Assembly: GCF_009725165.1 (NCBI RefSeq)
Contig: NZ_WNZW01000001.1
Span: 496,001 to 560,000, forward strand
Reading direction: 5' to 3'
DNA from: Paenibacillus woosongensis
GTDB taxonomy: Bacteria > Bacillota > Bacilli > Paenibacillales > Paenibacillaceae
DNA: 64,000 nt
Shown: one piece after another, positions 1-8,370 of the stretch
Layout: every line of letters starts with the position of its first letter
Numbering within the stretch: position 1 is the first letter of the stretch
The notes under the pieces: model-generated
The model's input: the letters and a program-made list of their open reading frames with translations, nothing else
Databases searched by the model: none
What the model was told of the DNA's origin: nothing
Translations under genes and position numbers: made by a program

Positions 1-1
1 G

Positions 2-655
2 GAAACGAAAATCATGAATGAAGGCTGGGCCTCCTATTGGCATCAACGCATTCTGCGCGAGCTGAACCTGACCAGCGAGGAGACGGTGGAATACGCGAAG
101 CTTAACGCCTCGGTCGTACAGCCGTCGAGGCACAGCCTGAACCCCTATTATTTGGGTCTGAAAATATTCGAAGATATCGAACGGCGCTGGGACCAGCCGA
201 CCGAGGAGGAGCGGCGGCGGTTTGGCCGCGAGGGCGGCAAAGGCCGCGAGAAAATTTTCGAGGTTCGCGAGCTGGATTCTGATTCCTCCTTTCTTCGCAG
301 CTATTTGACCAAACAACTCGTTCAGGACCTCGACTTGTATATTTTTGAGAAGCAGGGACCGGAATGGAAGATTACCGATAAGTCCTGGGAGAACGTCCGG
401 GACCAGCTGGTGGAGTCCAGAATCAACGGGGGAGCGCCTTACATCGTCGTCCAGGACGGTAATTTCAACCGGGCCGGCGAGCTCGTGCTCAAGCATCAAT
501 ATGAGGGCATCGAGCTGGACCTAAAATACTTGGAGCGGACGCTGCCGTACGTCCAGCGGCTCTGGGGCCGCACGGTACATCTGGAAACAGTTGTCGAAGG
601 CAAAAAGGCGATATTCAGCTACGATGGCGAGAAGCATTACCGCAAGCTGATATAA
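2..655 (+). CDS. spoVR: SpoVR family protein, C-terminal part (cut by window edge)
   Basis: The frame is open to the left edge: codons for E-T-K-I precede the first Met, giving the family motif [12 protein letters not shown], so the gene is truncated by the window and the Met at 14 is not its start. SpoVR was named for a role in spore cortex formation in Bacillus. Relatives also occur in non-sporulating bacteria, where they cluster with PrkA-type kinases. The visible part (about 217 residues) has the family's charged helical C-terminus. The nearby prkA fits that known association. An inverted repeat follows the stop codon directly. Confidence 0.9.
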   Translation, partial: ETKIMNEGWASYWHQRILRELNLTSEETVEYAKLNASVVQPSRHSLNPYYLGLKIFEDIERRWDQPTEEERRRFGREGGKGREKIFEVRELDSDSSFLRSYLTKQLVQDLDLYIFEKQGPEWKITDKSWENVRDQLVESRINGGAPYIVVQDGNFNRAGELVLKHQYEGIELDLKYLERTLPYVQRLWGRTVHLETVVEGKKAIFSYDGEKHYRKLI

Positions 656-660
656 CCAAA

Positions 661-688
661 TGACCCGTCCCTTTCAAGGGACGGGTCA
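661..688. terminator. Hairpin between convergent spoVR and globin-sensor gene
   Basis: A perfect 11-bp stem (TGACCCGTCCC / GGGACGGGTCA) with loop TTTCAA lies 5 nt after the spoVR stop and before the convergent gene's stop. Neither side has a strong T-run, so termination efficiency is uncertain. Its position suggests a bidirectional terminator. Confidence 0.65.
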
Positions 689-710
689 TCTCATGGCCAT
701 AAGCGGGAAT

Positions 711-1730
711 TCAAGCCTCGGCCTGTTCCCCCTTCTGAAGCCGGGTTAAATCATCTGCCACCTTCTCGATCATTTGCACGAACATGGAGAGCTCGCCCGA
801 GTTCATCGCCTGCTGCTTGGCGCTGACTGCCATTCCCTCGGATTCCTGCTGGATGTGGTCAAGCTTGCTCTTGATGCCTTCTACCAGGCCTTGAATGTGC
901 GTCAGCGTCTGCTTCGAGCTTTGAGCCAGCTTGCGGACCTCTCCGGCCACAACTTCAAACCCCCGGCCGTTCTCTCCGGCATGAGCTGCTTCGATCGCAG
1001 CGTTAAGCCCCAGCAAATGCGTGCGATCGGATATTTCGCGGATCGAAGAGCTCATTTCATCGATTTCTCCGATTTCTTGGTGAAGCTGCTCCACCAGCCC
1101 ATGTGCTGTCTCTTGCGAAGCTGCCGTAGCCTCTGCTGCCGCAGCGATGATTCGCGAATTTTCGCTAAGCTCGGCGATCATTCCCGTAAGCTCCTGCGTT
1201 ACTTCCGTTACCGCCTTAAGCAGGTTGTCCTTCTCGGCTGCGACGACCTCCAGCTTGTTCTTCTCCTGCTTCTCATAAGCTTCCAGCACGAGCTGAGAGT
1301 CCAGATTGAACATTTTGGACAATGCGTGCGTTACAGCTGTCCAGCGCTCTCCTGCAAGCGGCTTCAAAAGCTCGATGGCCAAATCAAGATAGACCATATA
1401 GCTTCCCAGGTAATAATCCGTGGACAAGCCGATATGGGAATGGATCTTACCGATGCGGATACGCTGGTCGATAAACGGCTCCGTCAATATTCCTTCAGCA
1501 AGGGACAGCCAGTATTGGCGCTGTGTCTGCTTTAACCGCTCAATCGTGCTGTGGCGATTAATCAGGTCTAGCAAATCCGGATCCCGCTGCAAATGCTCAT
1601 AGAAACGAGTCACTATTTCTTCGACTACTTTTTCAAATATAGGTCTGTAGTCCCTTAATAAGTCGAGATCACTTTCGGTTATGCCAATGAATGCAACCTG
1701 TTTAGCTCTTGCTGGAGAAAGATCAATCAT
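711..1730 (-). CDS. Short globin-coupled sensor with MCP-type signalling hairpin (HemAT-like)
   Basis: Soluble heme-type sensor of 339 residues. Residues about 5-170 are a protoglobin domain; His97 in KIHSHIGL is the candidate proximal heme ligand. The rest is a coiled coil ending in the conserved chemoreceptor tip ([32 protein letters not shown]). There is no transmembrane segment, so it should be a cytosolic O2 or redox sensor acting on CheA or a related partner. The frame is open up to 1943, but the start at 1730 has a good ribosome site (AGAAGGAG), and the prkA terminator lies inside the longer frame. The signalling part is shorter than in Bacillus HemAT (432 aa in all). Confidence 0.85.
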   Translation of the reverse strand: MIDLSPARAKQVAFIGITESDLDLLRDYRPIFEKVVEEIVTRFYEHLQRDPDLLDLINRHSTIERLKQTQRQYWLSLAEGILTEPFIDQRIRIGKIHSHIGLSTDYYLGSYMVYLDLAIELLKPLAGERWTAVTHALSKMFNLDSQLVLEAYEKQEKNKLEVVAAEKDNLLKAVTEVTQELTGMIAELSENSRIIAAAAEATAASQETAHGLVEQLHQEIGEIDEMSSSIREISDRTHLLGLNAAIEAAHAGENGRGFEVVAGEVRKLAQSSKQTLTHIQGLVEGIKSKLDHIQQESEGMAVSAKQQAMNSGELSMFVQMIEKVADDLTRLQKGEQAEA

Positions 1731-1865
1731 GTTAAAATATACTCCTTCTAGTAAATGTTTTTTATTTGTGACATTTCTAACAGCGACTTTTTTACTAGTA
1801 TAACCCTCTACTCCCTGATAATGAAAGACCAATATTAAATAATTTAACAATGAAATGCCCAGCAC

Positions 1866-1908
1866 AAAAAACTCTGCTAGAATTGAGCCCCATCCAATTC
1901 TAGCAGAG
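1866..1908 (-). terminator. Rho-independent terminator of prkA
   Basis: A perfect 14-bp stem (CTCTGCTAGAATTG and its complement, arms 1872-1885 and 1895-1908) with a 9-nt loop, followed on the minus strand by six T. It sits just downstream of the prkA stop and separates it from the globin-sensor gene. Confidence 0.9.
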
Positions 1909-1939
1909 CGTTGCGAATTCATCAGTCTATTTGCTGAAA

Positions 1940-3835
1940 TCAACGGTTCAGCAGGCTGCCTACATAACGCAGCAGTTCATTCGCGCAAACCGGGCAATAG
2001 CCGTGCTCATCGATCAGCCGCTTACTGACCTCGTTGATCCGTTTGAGCTGATTTTCGTCCGGGGTTTTTGTGGACGTCGTAATTTTGACGATATCCTTCA
2101 GGTCAGCGAATAGCTTCTTCTCGATCGCTTCCCTCAGCCGGTCATGGTGATTGTATTGAAATTTACGCCCTTTCCGTGAATAGGCCGAAATCCGGATCAG
2201 GATTTCCTCGCGAAATGCTTTTTTCGCATTTTCGGAGATGCCGATCTGCTCCTCGATGGACCGCATCAGCCGCTCGTCGGGATCCAGCTCCTCATCGGTC
2301 AGCGGGTCGCGGATTTTGCTCCAGTTGCAGAATGCCTCTATATTATCAAGATAGTTCTCGAACAGTGTTTTTGCCGACTCTTCAAAGGAGTAGACAAACG
2401 CCTTCTGCACTTCCTTCTTGGCCAGTTCGTCGAATTCCTTGCGGGCGATGCTGATAAAATTGAGGTAACGCTCGCGCTCCTCCTTCGTAATTGAAGCATG
2501 CTGATCAAGTCCATCCTTAATCGCTCTGAGGATATCCAACGCTCCCATGCAGTGTAAATCCTGCTTGATAAGCGCGCTGGATATGCGATTGATGACGTAC
2601 CGCGGATCGACTCCGGACATGCCTTCCTCCAAATATTCATTCTGCAGCTCCTTCAAATCGGCATCCTTATAGCCCTCGACCTCTTCCCCGTCGTACAGGC
2701 GCATCTTCTTCACGAGATCGACGCCCTGTTTTTTCGTCTCCTTCAGCCGGGTCAAGACCGAGAATATGGCCGCCGAACGGAGCGCATGGGGAGCAATATG
2801 CACGTGCCTCATATCGCTTTGGCCGATAAGCTTCGCGTAAATCTTCTCCTCCTGCGACACCTTGAGATTGTAAGGGATCGGCATGACAATCATCCGCGAC
2901 TGCAGCGCTTCATTTTTCTTATTCGCGATAAAGGCCCTGTATTCCGATTCGTTCGTGTGAGCAATAATCATTTCATCAGCGCTAATCAGCGCAAACCGGC
3001 CAGCCTTGAAATTCCCTTCCTGTGTCAGGGACAGCAGATTCCAGAGAAACTTCTCGTCGCATTTCAGCATCTCCTGAAACTCCATAATGCCGCGATTAGC
3101 CTTGTTTAGCTCCCCATCAAAGCGATAGGCCCGCGGGTCGGATTCTGAGCCGTATTCCGTAATGGTAGAAAAATCAATGCTCCCCGTCAGGTCGGCGATG
3201 TCCTGCGACTTCGGATCGGAGGGGCTGAAGGTGCCTATGCCGACACGCCCTTCTTCCGTAAGCAGCACCCTCTCTACGGCAACCCGCTCGATATCTCCGC
3301 CGTACTCCGTCTTCAGCTTCATCTGGCAGACGGGGCATAAATTGCCTTCAATCCGAACGTTCAGCGCCTGCTCCACCTCGGGGCGCAGCTCATGCGGGAC
3401 AAGATGCAGCGGGTCCTCATGCATAGGGCAGCCCGAAATCGCGTAAACCGCACCTTTGTCGGTTCGGGAGAACTTCTCCAGCCCTCTTTTTAACAAGGTC
3501 ACCAGTGTAGATTTCCCGCCGCTTACCGGTCCCATCAGCAATAGAATCCGCTTGCGCACATCAAGACGCCGGGCCGCCGAATGAAAATACTCCTCCACCA
3601 GCTTTTCGATCGCCTGATCGAGGCCAAAGATTTCCTGTTCAAAAAATTTATACCGCTTGCGCCCGTTTACCTCCTCAATCCCGTATGACTCAATCATTTC
3701 ATATACTCGGGCATGGGCAGTCATAGCAGGGGAGGGATCCTTGGCCAACAGCTCGATATAATCCTTAAAAGTGCCGCTCCATGCCAGAGAATCGCTTTCC
3801 GCACGGTAAGCTGCAATACGTTTGAAAATGTCCAT
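1940..3835 (-). CDS. prkA: PrkA serine protein kinase (AAA+ type)
   Basis: 631 residues, the same length as Bacillus PrkA. An N-terminal AAA+ module carries Walker A GPVSGGKS near residues 102-109. It is followed by CPVC motifs and a C-terminal helical kinase-like region ending in another CPVC pair, which could bind metal. Bacillus PrkA is a sporulation-associated protein of the inner coat region with kinase or protease activity reported for the family. The start at 3835 ([10 protein letters not shown]) has CAGGAGG 8 nt upstream; the frame continues to 3970 without a better site. It converges on spoVR with one gene between, and has its own terminator. Confidence 0.95.
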   Translation of the reverse strand: MDIFKRIAAYRAESDSLAWSGTFKDYIELLAKDPSPAMTAHARVYEMIESYGIEEVNGRKRYKFFEQEIFGLDQAIEKLVEEYFHSAARRLDVRKRILLLMGPVSGGKSTLVTLLKRGLEKFSRTDKGAVYAISGCPMHEDPLHLVPHELRPEVEQALNVRIEGNLCPVCQMKLKTEYGGDIERVAVERVLLTEEGRVGIGTFSPSDPKSQDIADLTGSIDFSTITEYGSESDPRAYRFDGELNKANRGIMEFQEMLKCDEKFLWNLLSLTQEGNFKAGRFALISADEMIIAHTNESEYRAFIANKKNEALQSRMIVMPIPYNLKVSQEEKIYAKLIGQSDMRHVHIAPHALRSAAIFSVLTRLKETKKQGVDLVKKMRLYDGEEVEGYKDADLKELQNEYLEEGMSGVDPRYVINRISSALIKQDLHCMGALDILRAIKDGLDQHASITKEERERYLNFISIARKEFDELAKKEVQKAFVYSFEESAKTLFENYLDNIEAFCNWSKIRDPLTDEELDPDERLMRSIEEQIGISENAKKAFREEILIRISAYSRKGRKFQYNHHDRLREAIEKKLFADLKDIVKITTSTKTPDENQLKRINEVSKRLIDEHGYCPVCANELLRYVGSLLNR

Positions 3836-4216
3836 GTTCGGTACCTCCTGTACTTCCGCTTGGGGCAAAATGCCTTCCCGACCGGTGATCCTTGCTGAAC
3901 TAACTGGAGCCTCCATGTAAAATGAAATGTCTATCTCAACGCGTTTACTCCGTGGACAGACCGCGTTCAACTGCTTTTGCTTGCGTAAAGCAGCAGATCA
4001 GACTGGAGATGGATCAATCTATGTTTTTAGAAAAAGCGTATTACATACCTATGCGGATCGAAGGAAGAAGTTGACCATTTTCAGCGCCAAAAAATATTCT
4101 TATCGGAAAAATTGGAATTGTTAAAATACGCGCCGGATTACCTTCTATAGCAAAAGCTGGGTTATGATATAATTTAATCCTAGCACCCAGCAATCTGCAG
4201 AAAGGAAGATCGGATC
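3836..4216. promoter_or_regulatory. Divergent intergenic region prkA / DUF2161 gene
   Basis: 381 bp without a supported gene. For the plus-strand gene there is an extended -10 element TGATATAAT (4165-4173) without a clear -35, then ribosome site AAAGGAAG before 4217. On the prkA side I see no sigma-A promoter. A sporulation sigma-factor promoter is expected from the Bacillus gene but I could not identify one with confidence. Confidence 0.6.
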
Positions 4217-4984
4217 ATGGCCGTTCAGCATGAGACCGAATTGTACGCCCCGCTGAAAGCCTTTTTCGAGGCGCGGGGTTACGTCATTCGCAGCGAGGTT
4301 CGCCACTGCGATCTCGTCGGCATCCATCCGGACCAGGAGGAGCCGCTAATCGTCGAATTGAAGAAGACGTTCAATCTTTCGCTGCTGCTTCAAGGTCTGG
4401 AGAGACAGAAGCTTAGCAGCGAGGTATATTTGGCCGTAGAGCGGAATCGCCCTAAAAAGGGAGCGCATAATCAGAAGTGGAACGAGATCACCCTTCTGTG
4501 CCGCAAGCTTGGGCTCGGCCTGATCACGGTGACCCGCTATAAAACAAAAAGCCCGTTTATCGAGGTGTTATGTTCGCCTGGCGATAAAGTATTTGTCCCC
4601 GCCCCAAAAGTTGTCAAGACACGTGCAGCGCGCCTGCTGCATGAGTTCCATGAGCGAAGCGGGGACTACAATGTCGGCGGAAGCCATGGGAAGAAGCTGG
4701 TGACAGCTTACCGTGAAAGGGCCCTGCGGGTCGCCAGCGCGCTGCGGGACGGCGGCATCATGGCCCCGCGCGAGGTTCGCGCCAGCAGCGGCGTTGGCAC
4801 GGCGGCGGACATCCTGCAGCGCAATTACTACGGCTGGTTCGACCGTGTAGCGCGGGGACGCTACACGTTGACACCGGCGGGCGTTAAGGCGCTGCACGAG
4901 TATGCCGCCGTCATTGAGGGCATGCCAGCGGGCGCAGCGGCGGCAGCGGCAGCGGCGGAAGCCTTGGAGCCGGCGGACGATTAA
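4217..4984 (+). CDS. DUF2161 family protein, predicted PD-(D/E)XK-type phosphodiesterase
   Basis: 255 residues. The N-terminal half has a restriction-endonuclease-like core: an acidic residue early (ETELYAPL), then D in RHCDLVG and the E-x-K pair in PLIVELKK, which together match the D..ExK metal site. The C-terminal half (about 150-235) looks like a helical winged-helix-type domain (NYYGWFDRVARGRYTLT). The tail is alanine-rich, encoded by GCG/GCA repeats. The cellular role is unknown to me and there is no methyltransferase or other restriction partner nearby, so it is an orphan nuclease-like gene. The start is supported by AAAGGAAG upstream. Confidence 0.75.
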   Translation: MAVQHETELYAPLKAFFEARGYVIRSEVRHCDLVGIHPDQEEPLIVELKKTFNLSLLLQGLERQKLSSEVYLAVERNRPKKGAHNQKWNEITLLCRKLGLGLITVTRYKTKSPFIEVLCSPGDKVFVPAPKVVKTRAARLLHEFHERSGDYNVGGSHGKKLVTAYRERALRVASALRDGGIMAPREVRASSGVGTAADILQRNYYGWFDRVARGRYTLTPAGVKALHEYAAVIEGMPAGAAAAAAAAEALEPADD

Positions 4985-4992
4985 GCAGCGAT

Positions 4993-5022
4993 TCATGCGC
5001 ACATGAGACGAGCGCATGATTT
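4993..5022 (+). terminator. Weak hairpin after DUF2161 gene
   Basis: An 8-bp stem TCATGCGC / GCGCATGA with an 11-nt loop, followed by TTTG. It lies 9 nt after the stop, between convergent genes. A longer T-run is missing, so the call is tentative. Confidence 0.45.
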
Positions 5023-5118
5023 GACTGCGCCTTGCCCGTGCACTACCCGGGCCGCTGCCTAAGCCTTGCCTGCACCGCAGCCGAGCACGGCCAAGCAGCG
5101 CCGGAGCTTCGCCTGCAC

Positions 5119-6519
5119 TCAGCCCAGGCCGCGCGCCGTGAACTCCGCGATCGCCTCCGCGATCCGCGCCAGGCCCCGGCGCAGCCGCACCGCGCTGTGC
5201 GCGGCGTACGTCAGCCGGATGGCGTCCCCATCCGGCGGCGCCACGGCCCCGGCGGCGTAACAGCGCGCGCCGGGCATGAACGCGGCGCCCTTCGGCAGCG
5301 CCGCGCGGAGCAGCGCTTCGGAGCATAGGCCCGGCGGCAGGCGCAGCCAGAGGAAGAGCCCGCCCCGCGGCTCTTCAAAGCTGGCGCCATGCCACGCGGG
5401 CTGCTCCCGAAGCTGCTCCAGCATAGCTGCGCGCCGGGCGGCATACTCCGCCGCCAGCCGCGCAGCATGCTCCGGCCAAGAGAACGCCGGAGCACTGAGC
5501 AGCGCATAGAGACGCTGCTCATAGGCCGCCTTCTCCAGAGCCGGAGCCTTCAAGCGTTTTCGCATAGCGGTCCGGATATGGGCTAATGCCTGGATCGAGC
5601 GCTCGCTGCCCCGGATCCAGGCAACAGGCAAAGACGGGAACGCCGTAGCCTGGAATGATCCCATGCCCACCACTTCAGCCCCGAAGTATAAGGGAGCCTC
5701 CTTCTGTCGCAGCCGATACAGCGTTTGTGGTTCAGCTATATCCCCTGCCCTTTCCTCTGCGGCTTTATCCCCGGCAGACTTGCTTCTAAACGGAATGGCT
5801 CCCGCACAGTCATCTTCAACCACCAGCAGGGCATGACGTGCTGCCAATCGCAGCAGTTCCTCTAGCCTGTGCTCGCTCCACACCCGGCCCGAAGGATTGG
5901 AGTACCGGGGCGCGACATAAATAAGCGACGGCCGCTCTCTCTCAATTTCACGCGCCAGTGCTTCTAGCAGCATCCCTTCCTTATCGCACGGTATGAGAAT
6001 AGCCTGCCCCCCCTGCTGGCGAACCGCTTCCAGCATCTCCGGCGACGCCGGCGTCTCCAGCAGCACTGTGCCGCCGATGTTCAGGCACCAGCGCAGGATA
6101 ATATCCATCGCTTCAGCGCTGCCGCCAGTCAGCAGCAGCTGGCTTGAATCCGTACGGCAGCCCTCTTCCTCTGTGTAGGCGGCCGACAGCCAATCCCGCA
6201 GCGGCTGGCAGCCTTGGGGATCGCCTCCGCTTTCGGCATCGGGAAGCTCCGGCTTCATCCTTGCCCTTCGCAGCACTGCATCCAGCTCCTCGATGCCTTC
6301 CCCTCCGTCGCCTCCACAAAGCGCAAGGGATATCATCTCCGTCCCGTCGCTCCATCTGCCGAACTGCTGTCCAAAAGGCAATAGCTGCTTTCTTTGCCCC
6401 AAATCCAACCAGCGTTCCAATGTATCCGCCTCCATGACTCGTCGTTTCAGCCATTGTACAGCAGGACAAATTTCCCATTCAACAGGAAGCAAATACAGCA
6501 ATCTATCGTTTTTTGCCAT
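5119..6519 (-). CDS. Class I aminotransferase-fold protein lacking the PLP lysine (MocR-like domain without HTH)
   Basis: 466 residues from 6519. The fold-type I landmarks are present: LLLTGGSAEAMD (129-140), TPASPE, RYSNPSG (205-211), VVEDDCAG with D236/D237 for the pyridine nitrogen, PRGGLFLWLRLP and IRLTYA near the C-terminus. At the Schiff-base site the usual S-F-S-K-x-x-x-P-G-L-R is S-F-Q-A-T-A-F-P-S-L-P, so Lys is replaced by Ala291 and the Arg of that loop by Pro. The GntR helix-turn-helix of MocR regulators is absent. The Met at 6519 has no ribosome site and overlaps a possible minus-strand -10 (TTTAAT). A TTG at 6420 has GGAGGCG 6 nt upstream and may be the real start. The 3' half is very GC-rich. 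Probably a non-catalytic binder or regulator; function unknown. Confidence 0.75.
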   Translation of the reverse strand: MAKNDRLLYLLPVEWEICPAVQWLKRRVMEADTLERWLDLGQRKQLLPFGQQFGRWSDGTEMISLALCGGDGGEGIEELDAVLRRARMKPELPDAESGGDPQGCQPLRDWLSAAYTEEEGCRTDSSQLLLTGGSAEAMDIILRWCLNIGGTVLLETPASPEMLEAVRQQGGQAILIPCDKEGMLLEALAREIERERPSLIYVAPRYSNPSGRVWSEHRLEELLRLAARHALLVVEDDCAGAIPFRSKSAGDKAAEERAGDIAEPQTLYRLRQKEAPLYFGAEVVGMGSFQATAFPSLPVAWIRGSERSIQALAHIRTAMRKRLKAPALEKAAYEQRLYALLSAPAFSWPEHAARLAAEYAARRAAMLEQLREQPAWHGASFEEPRGGLFLWLRLPPGLCSEALLRAALPKGAAFMPGARCYAAGAVAPPDGDAIRLTYAAHSAVRLRRGLARIAEAIAEFTARGLG

Positions 6520-6541
6520 TAAAAAGTGCTCGTGATAGAAT
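6513..6541 (+). promoter_or_regulatory. Sigma-A type promoter of the coiled-coil/glycosidase pair
   Basis: -35 TTGCCA (6513-6518), 17-bp spacer and extended -10 TGATAGAAT (6533-6541), about 25 nt before the ribosome site of the plus-strand gene. The -35 overlaps the most upstream possible start of the divergent aminotransferase-like gene. Confidence 0.7.
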
Positions 6542-6574
6542 GTAAACTTGAACTACTAAGTTGAGGTGATGAAA

Positions 6575-6985
6575 TTGTCTTATTCTACGGAGCCTATGAC
6601 CACTTCCGAACCACTCCCCAGCAGGAGAACGCGAAGGCCTTCCGTAAAAACCGTTCTGCTTATTTGGATTCTACTCATTGGCGCAGGTGTCACCGCCGCT
6701 TATATGTATAGCAATCATTTGAAGCAATCGATGCTGGATCAGCTTGATGCCCGCATACAGGCTCACACGAAAATCATGAAAGCCGATTATACGACCCAGC
6801 TGACGGCTTTATCCGAGCAAGTGGAGCAGTTGAACAGCAAAGTGGAGACATTCAATGAACTGCTTACCTTCACCAAGGACAACGCAAGCGATAAGACCGA
6901 TAACAGCAATAAATTGTATTCTCAGCTCAGCGAAGTGAAGAACCAGCTGGCCAAGCTGCAGAAACAGATGGAATTGTTGAAATAA
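6575..6985 (+). CDS. Membrane-anchored coiled-coil protein, unknown function
   Basis: About 136 residues: a short basic cytoplasmic N-terminus, one transmembrane helix (SVKTVLLIWILLIGAGVTAA), then a long heptad-rich coiled coil probably outside the cell (LTALSEQVEQLNSKVETF, LSEVKNQLAKLQKQMELL). GTG (6566) and ATG (6569) are also in frame, but the ribosome site GAGGTGA is placed for the TTG at 6575. Its stop overlaps the start of the next gene by 1 nt, so the two are translationally coupled and probably partners. I recognise no named family. Confidence 0.75.
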   Translation: MSYSTEPMTTSEPLPSRRTRRPSVKTVLLIWILLIGAGVTAAYMYSNHLKQSMLDQLDARIQAHTKIMKADYTTQLTALSEQVEQLNSKVETFNELLTFTKDNASDKTDNSNKLYSQLSEVKNQLAKLQKQMELLK

Positions 6986-8052
6986 TGGCCGAGATCAAAG
7001 GAATAAACCGGTTCTTTCTGCTTGCGACCGCCCCTCTGTTCGGTCTGCTTATCGCGTTGATTCTGAGCGGGCCCAAGATCAGCTGGACGACCGAGCCAGA
7101 ATTAATTACTGCCGATGCTCAGCAAATGGATCAGGCCTTCGGCTCCATTTCGTCCGGTCTCGAACAAGCCGATGAGACAGCCAAATATACCATCTCCACC
7201 ATTCGCGAGACGGCTGAGCTTTATCACAAAACGACAAATACGATGACAACGATCGTGCAAACGGCCCAGAATACAGCAGCAAAACCGGAAATCATTTATA
7301 ACAAGCGCATTACCGCAAAGCTCGGCAGCCCGAAGGAAACGATCAAGAGCGAGCGGATCATCCTTGAGCTATATAAAGTGAACCCCGGCAACTATAAAGG
7401 ATATGCAGTGAAGGTGAAGCTGAAGTCTCCGGAAGCTATGAAGATGACGCTCGGCGGCGACAAGCTCGGCGGCTCGGAGACGACAAAGCAAGCCGTTTCA
7501 CGGTACGGAGCCGTGGCGGGAATCAATGCCGGCGGTTTTGCGGATTCCAAGGGCAAGCGCTACCCGCTGAGCACGACTATGCTCAACGGGAAATATCTGA
7601 ACGGCTTTGAGCCCTCCTATAAGGATTTGTTCTTCGTCGGAATGGATAAGAACGGCAAACTGATCGGCGGGAAATTCAAGGACAAGGCGCAGCTGGACAG
7701 GCTCGAGCCCTCCTTTGGAGCATCCTTCGTGCCGATTCTGCTGAAGGACGGACAAAAAACGGCAATACCATTAAAATGGCAAACCTCTCCCCTGCGAGCA
7801 CCGCGAACCGTCATAGGCAACTATAAGGACGACCAGTTGATCATACTAGTTATTGACGGGTACAACGAGAATGGCAACTCGGGAGCCACGCTGCAGGAAT
7901 TACAGGACAAGCTGTATAATATGGGGGTAGTGAACGCTTATAATCTGGACGGCGGGGGATCCTCATCACTCGTATGGAATGGCAAAGTGATCAACAATCC
8001 TTCGGATGGCCAGCTGCGTCCCGTGCCTACCCATTTCCTGTTCTTTAAATAA
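6985..8052 (+). CDS. Phosphodiester glycosidase family (NAGPA-like) membrane-anchored protein
   Basis: 355 residues: an N-terminal signal anchor (residues about 10-27), a helical linker (about 40-95), and a C-terminal NAGPA-type domain. Hallmarks are AVAGINAGGF, PRTVIG and the closing NLDGGGSSSLVWNG ... PVPTHFLFF. The family is named after the mammalian uncovering enzyme that cleaves N-acetylglucosamine phosphodiesters; in Bacillus and relatives it includes cell-wall or teichoic-acid-linked exo-enzymes. It is coupled to the preceding coiled-coil protein through the ATAATG overlap, suggesting a shared envelope role. The true substrate is not visible. Confidence 0.85.
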   Translation: MAEIKGINRFFLLATAPLFGLLIALILSGPKISWTTEPELITADAQQMDQAFGSISSGLEQADETAKYTISTIRETAELYHKTTNTMTTIVQTAQNTAAKPEIIYNKRITAKLGSPKETIKSERIILELYKVNPGNYKGYAVKVKLKSPEAMKMTLGGDKLGGSETTKQAVSRYGAVAGINAGGFADSKGKRYPLSTTMLNGKYLNGFEPSYKDLFFVGMDKNGKLIGGKFKDKAQLDRLEPSFGASFVPILLKDGQKTAIPLKWQTSPLRAPRTVIGNYKDDQLIILVIDGYNENGNSGATLQELQDKLYNMGVVNAYNLDGGGSSSLVWNGKVINNPSDGQLRPVPTHFLFFK

Positions 8053-8154
8053 AAGGCCATTCCAGCCATTATCTATGAAATATATCATATAAGCATTTAT
8101 TTTTTAGGCAGAGGCGGGTATAATAAGAGGCAGTTAAATGTGGAGGTGTCACCT

Positions 8155-8262
8155 TTGTTTTCATTTTCGATGACATTTTGGATCGTGACTTTGGTGTTTG
8201 CTTTGTATCTTTGCGGTATTTTGACCTCGTCGTATAATAACGATAAAACAAAAGGATTGTAA
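8155..8262 (+). CDS. 35-residue single-pass membrane peptide
   Basis: A TTG start with ribosome site GGAGGTG 7 nt upstream opens a 35-codon frame: a hydrophobic helix (TFWIVTLVFALYLCGILTSS) and a short charged tail ending NDKTKGL. A TATAAT (8119-8124) precedes it and a hairpin terminator follows within 11 nt, so it is a complete small transcription unit. No family recognised. Confidence 0.65.
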   Translation: MFSFSMTFWIVTLVFALYLCGILTSSYNNDKTKGL

Positions 8263-8272
8263 GCAAGACCTT

Positions 8273-8302
8273 AAATGAGCTTCCCGCAAGGGAAGCTTAT
8301 TT
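8273..8302 (+). terminator. Terminator of the small membrane peptide gene
   Basis: A 13-bp stem with one wobble (AAATGAGCTTCCC / GGGAAGCTTATTT), loop GCAA. The T-rich end of the right arm serves as a weak T-run. It may also act on the convergent minus-strand gene. Confidence 0.7.
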
Positions 8303-8370
8303 AAACGGAGAGAACAACGAAAAATAGACATCTGCATTACGCAGACGCCTATATTCCTTGACTATGTGAC

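Noticed and set aside
1731..1943. N-terminal extension of the globin sensor with a hydrophobic stretch that looks like a membrane helix
   Set aside because: The extension crosses the prkA terminator hairpin, and the start at 1730 has a strong ribosome site. The helix would be translated from terminator DNA.
4568..5326. Long minus-strand frame of about 250 codons opposite the DUF2161 gene
   Set aside because: It lies in GC-rich DNA, gives an Arg/Ala-rich translation without motifs, has no ribosome site and overlaps a convincing plus-strand gene.
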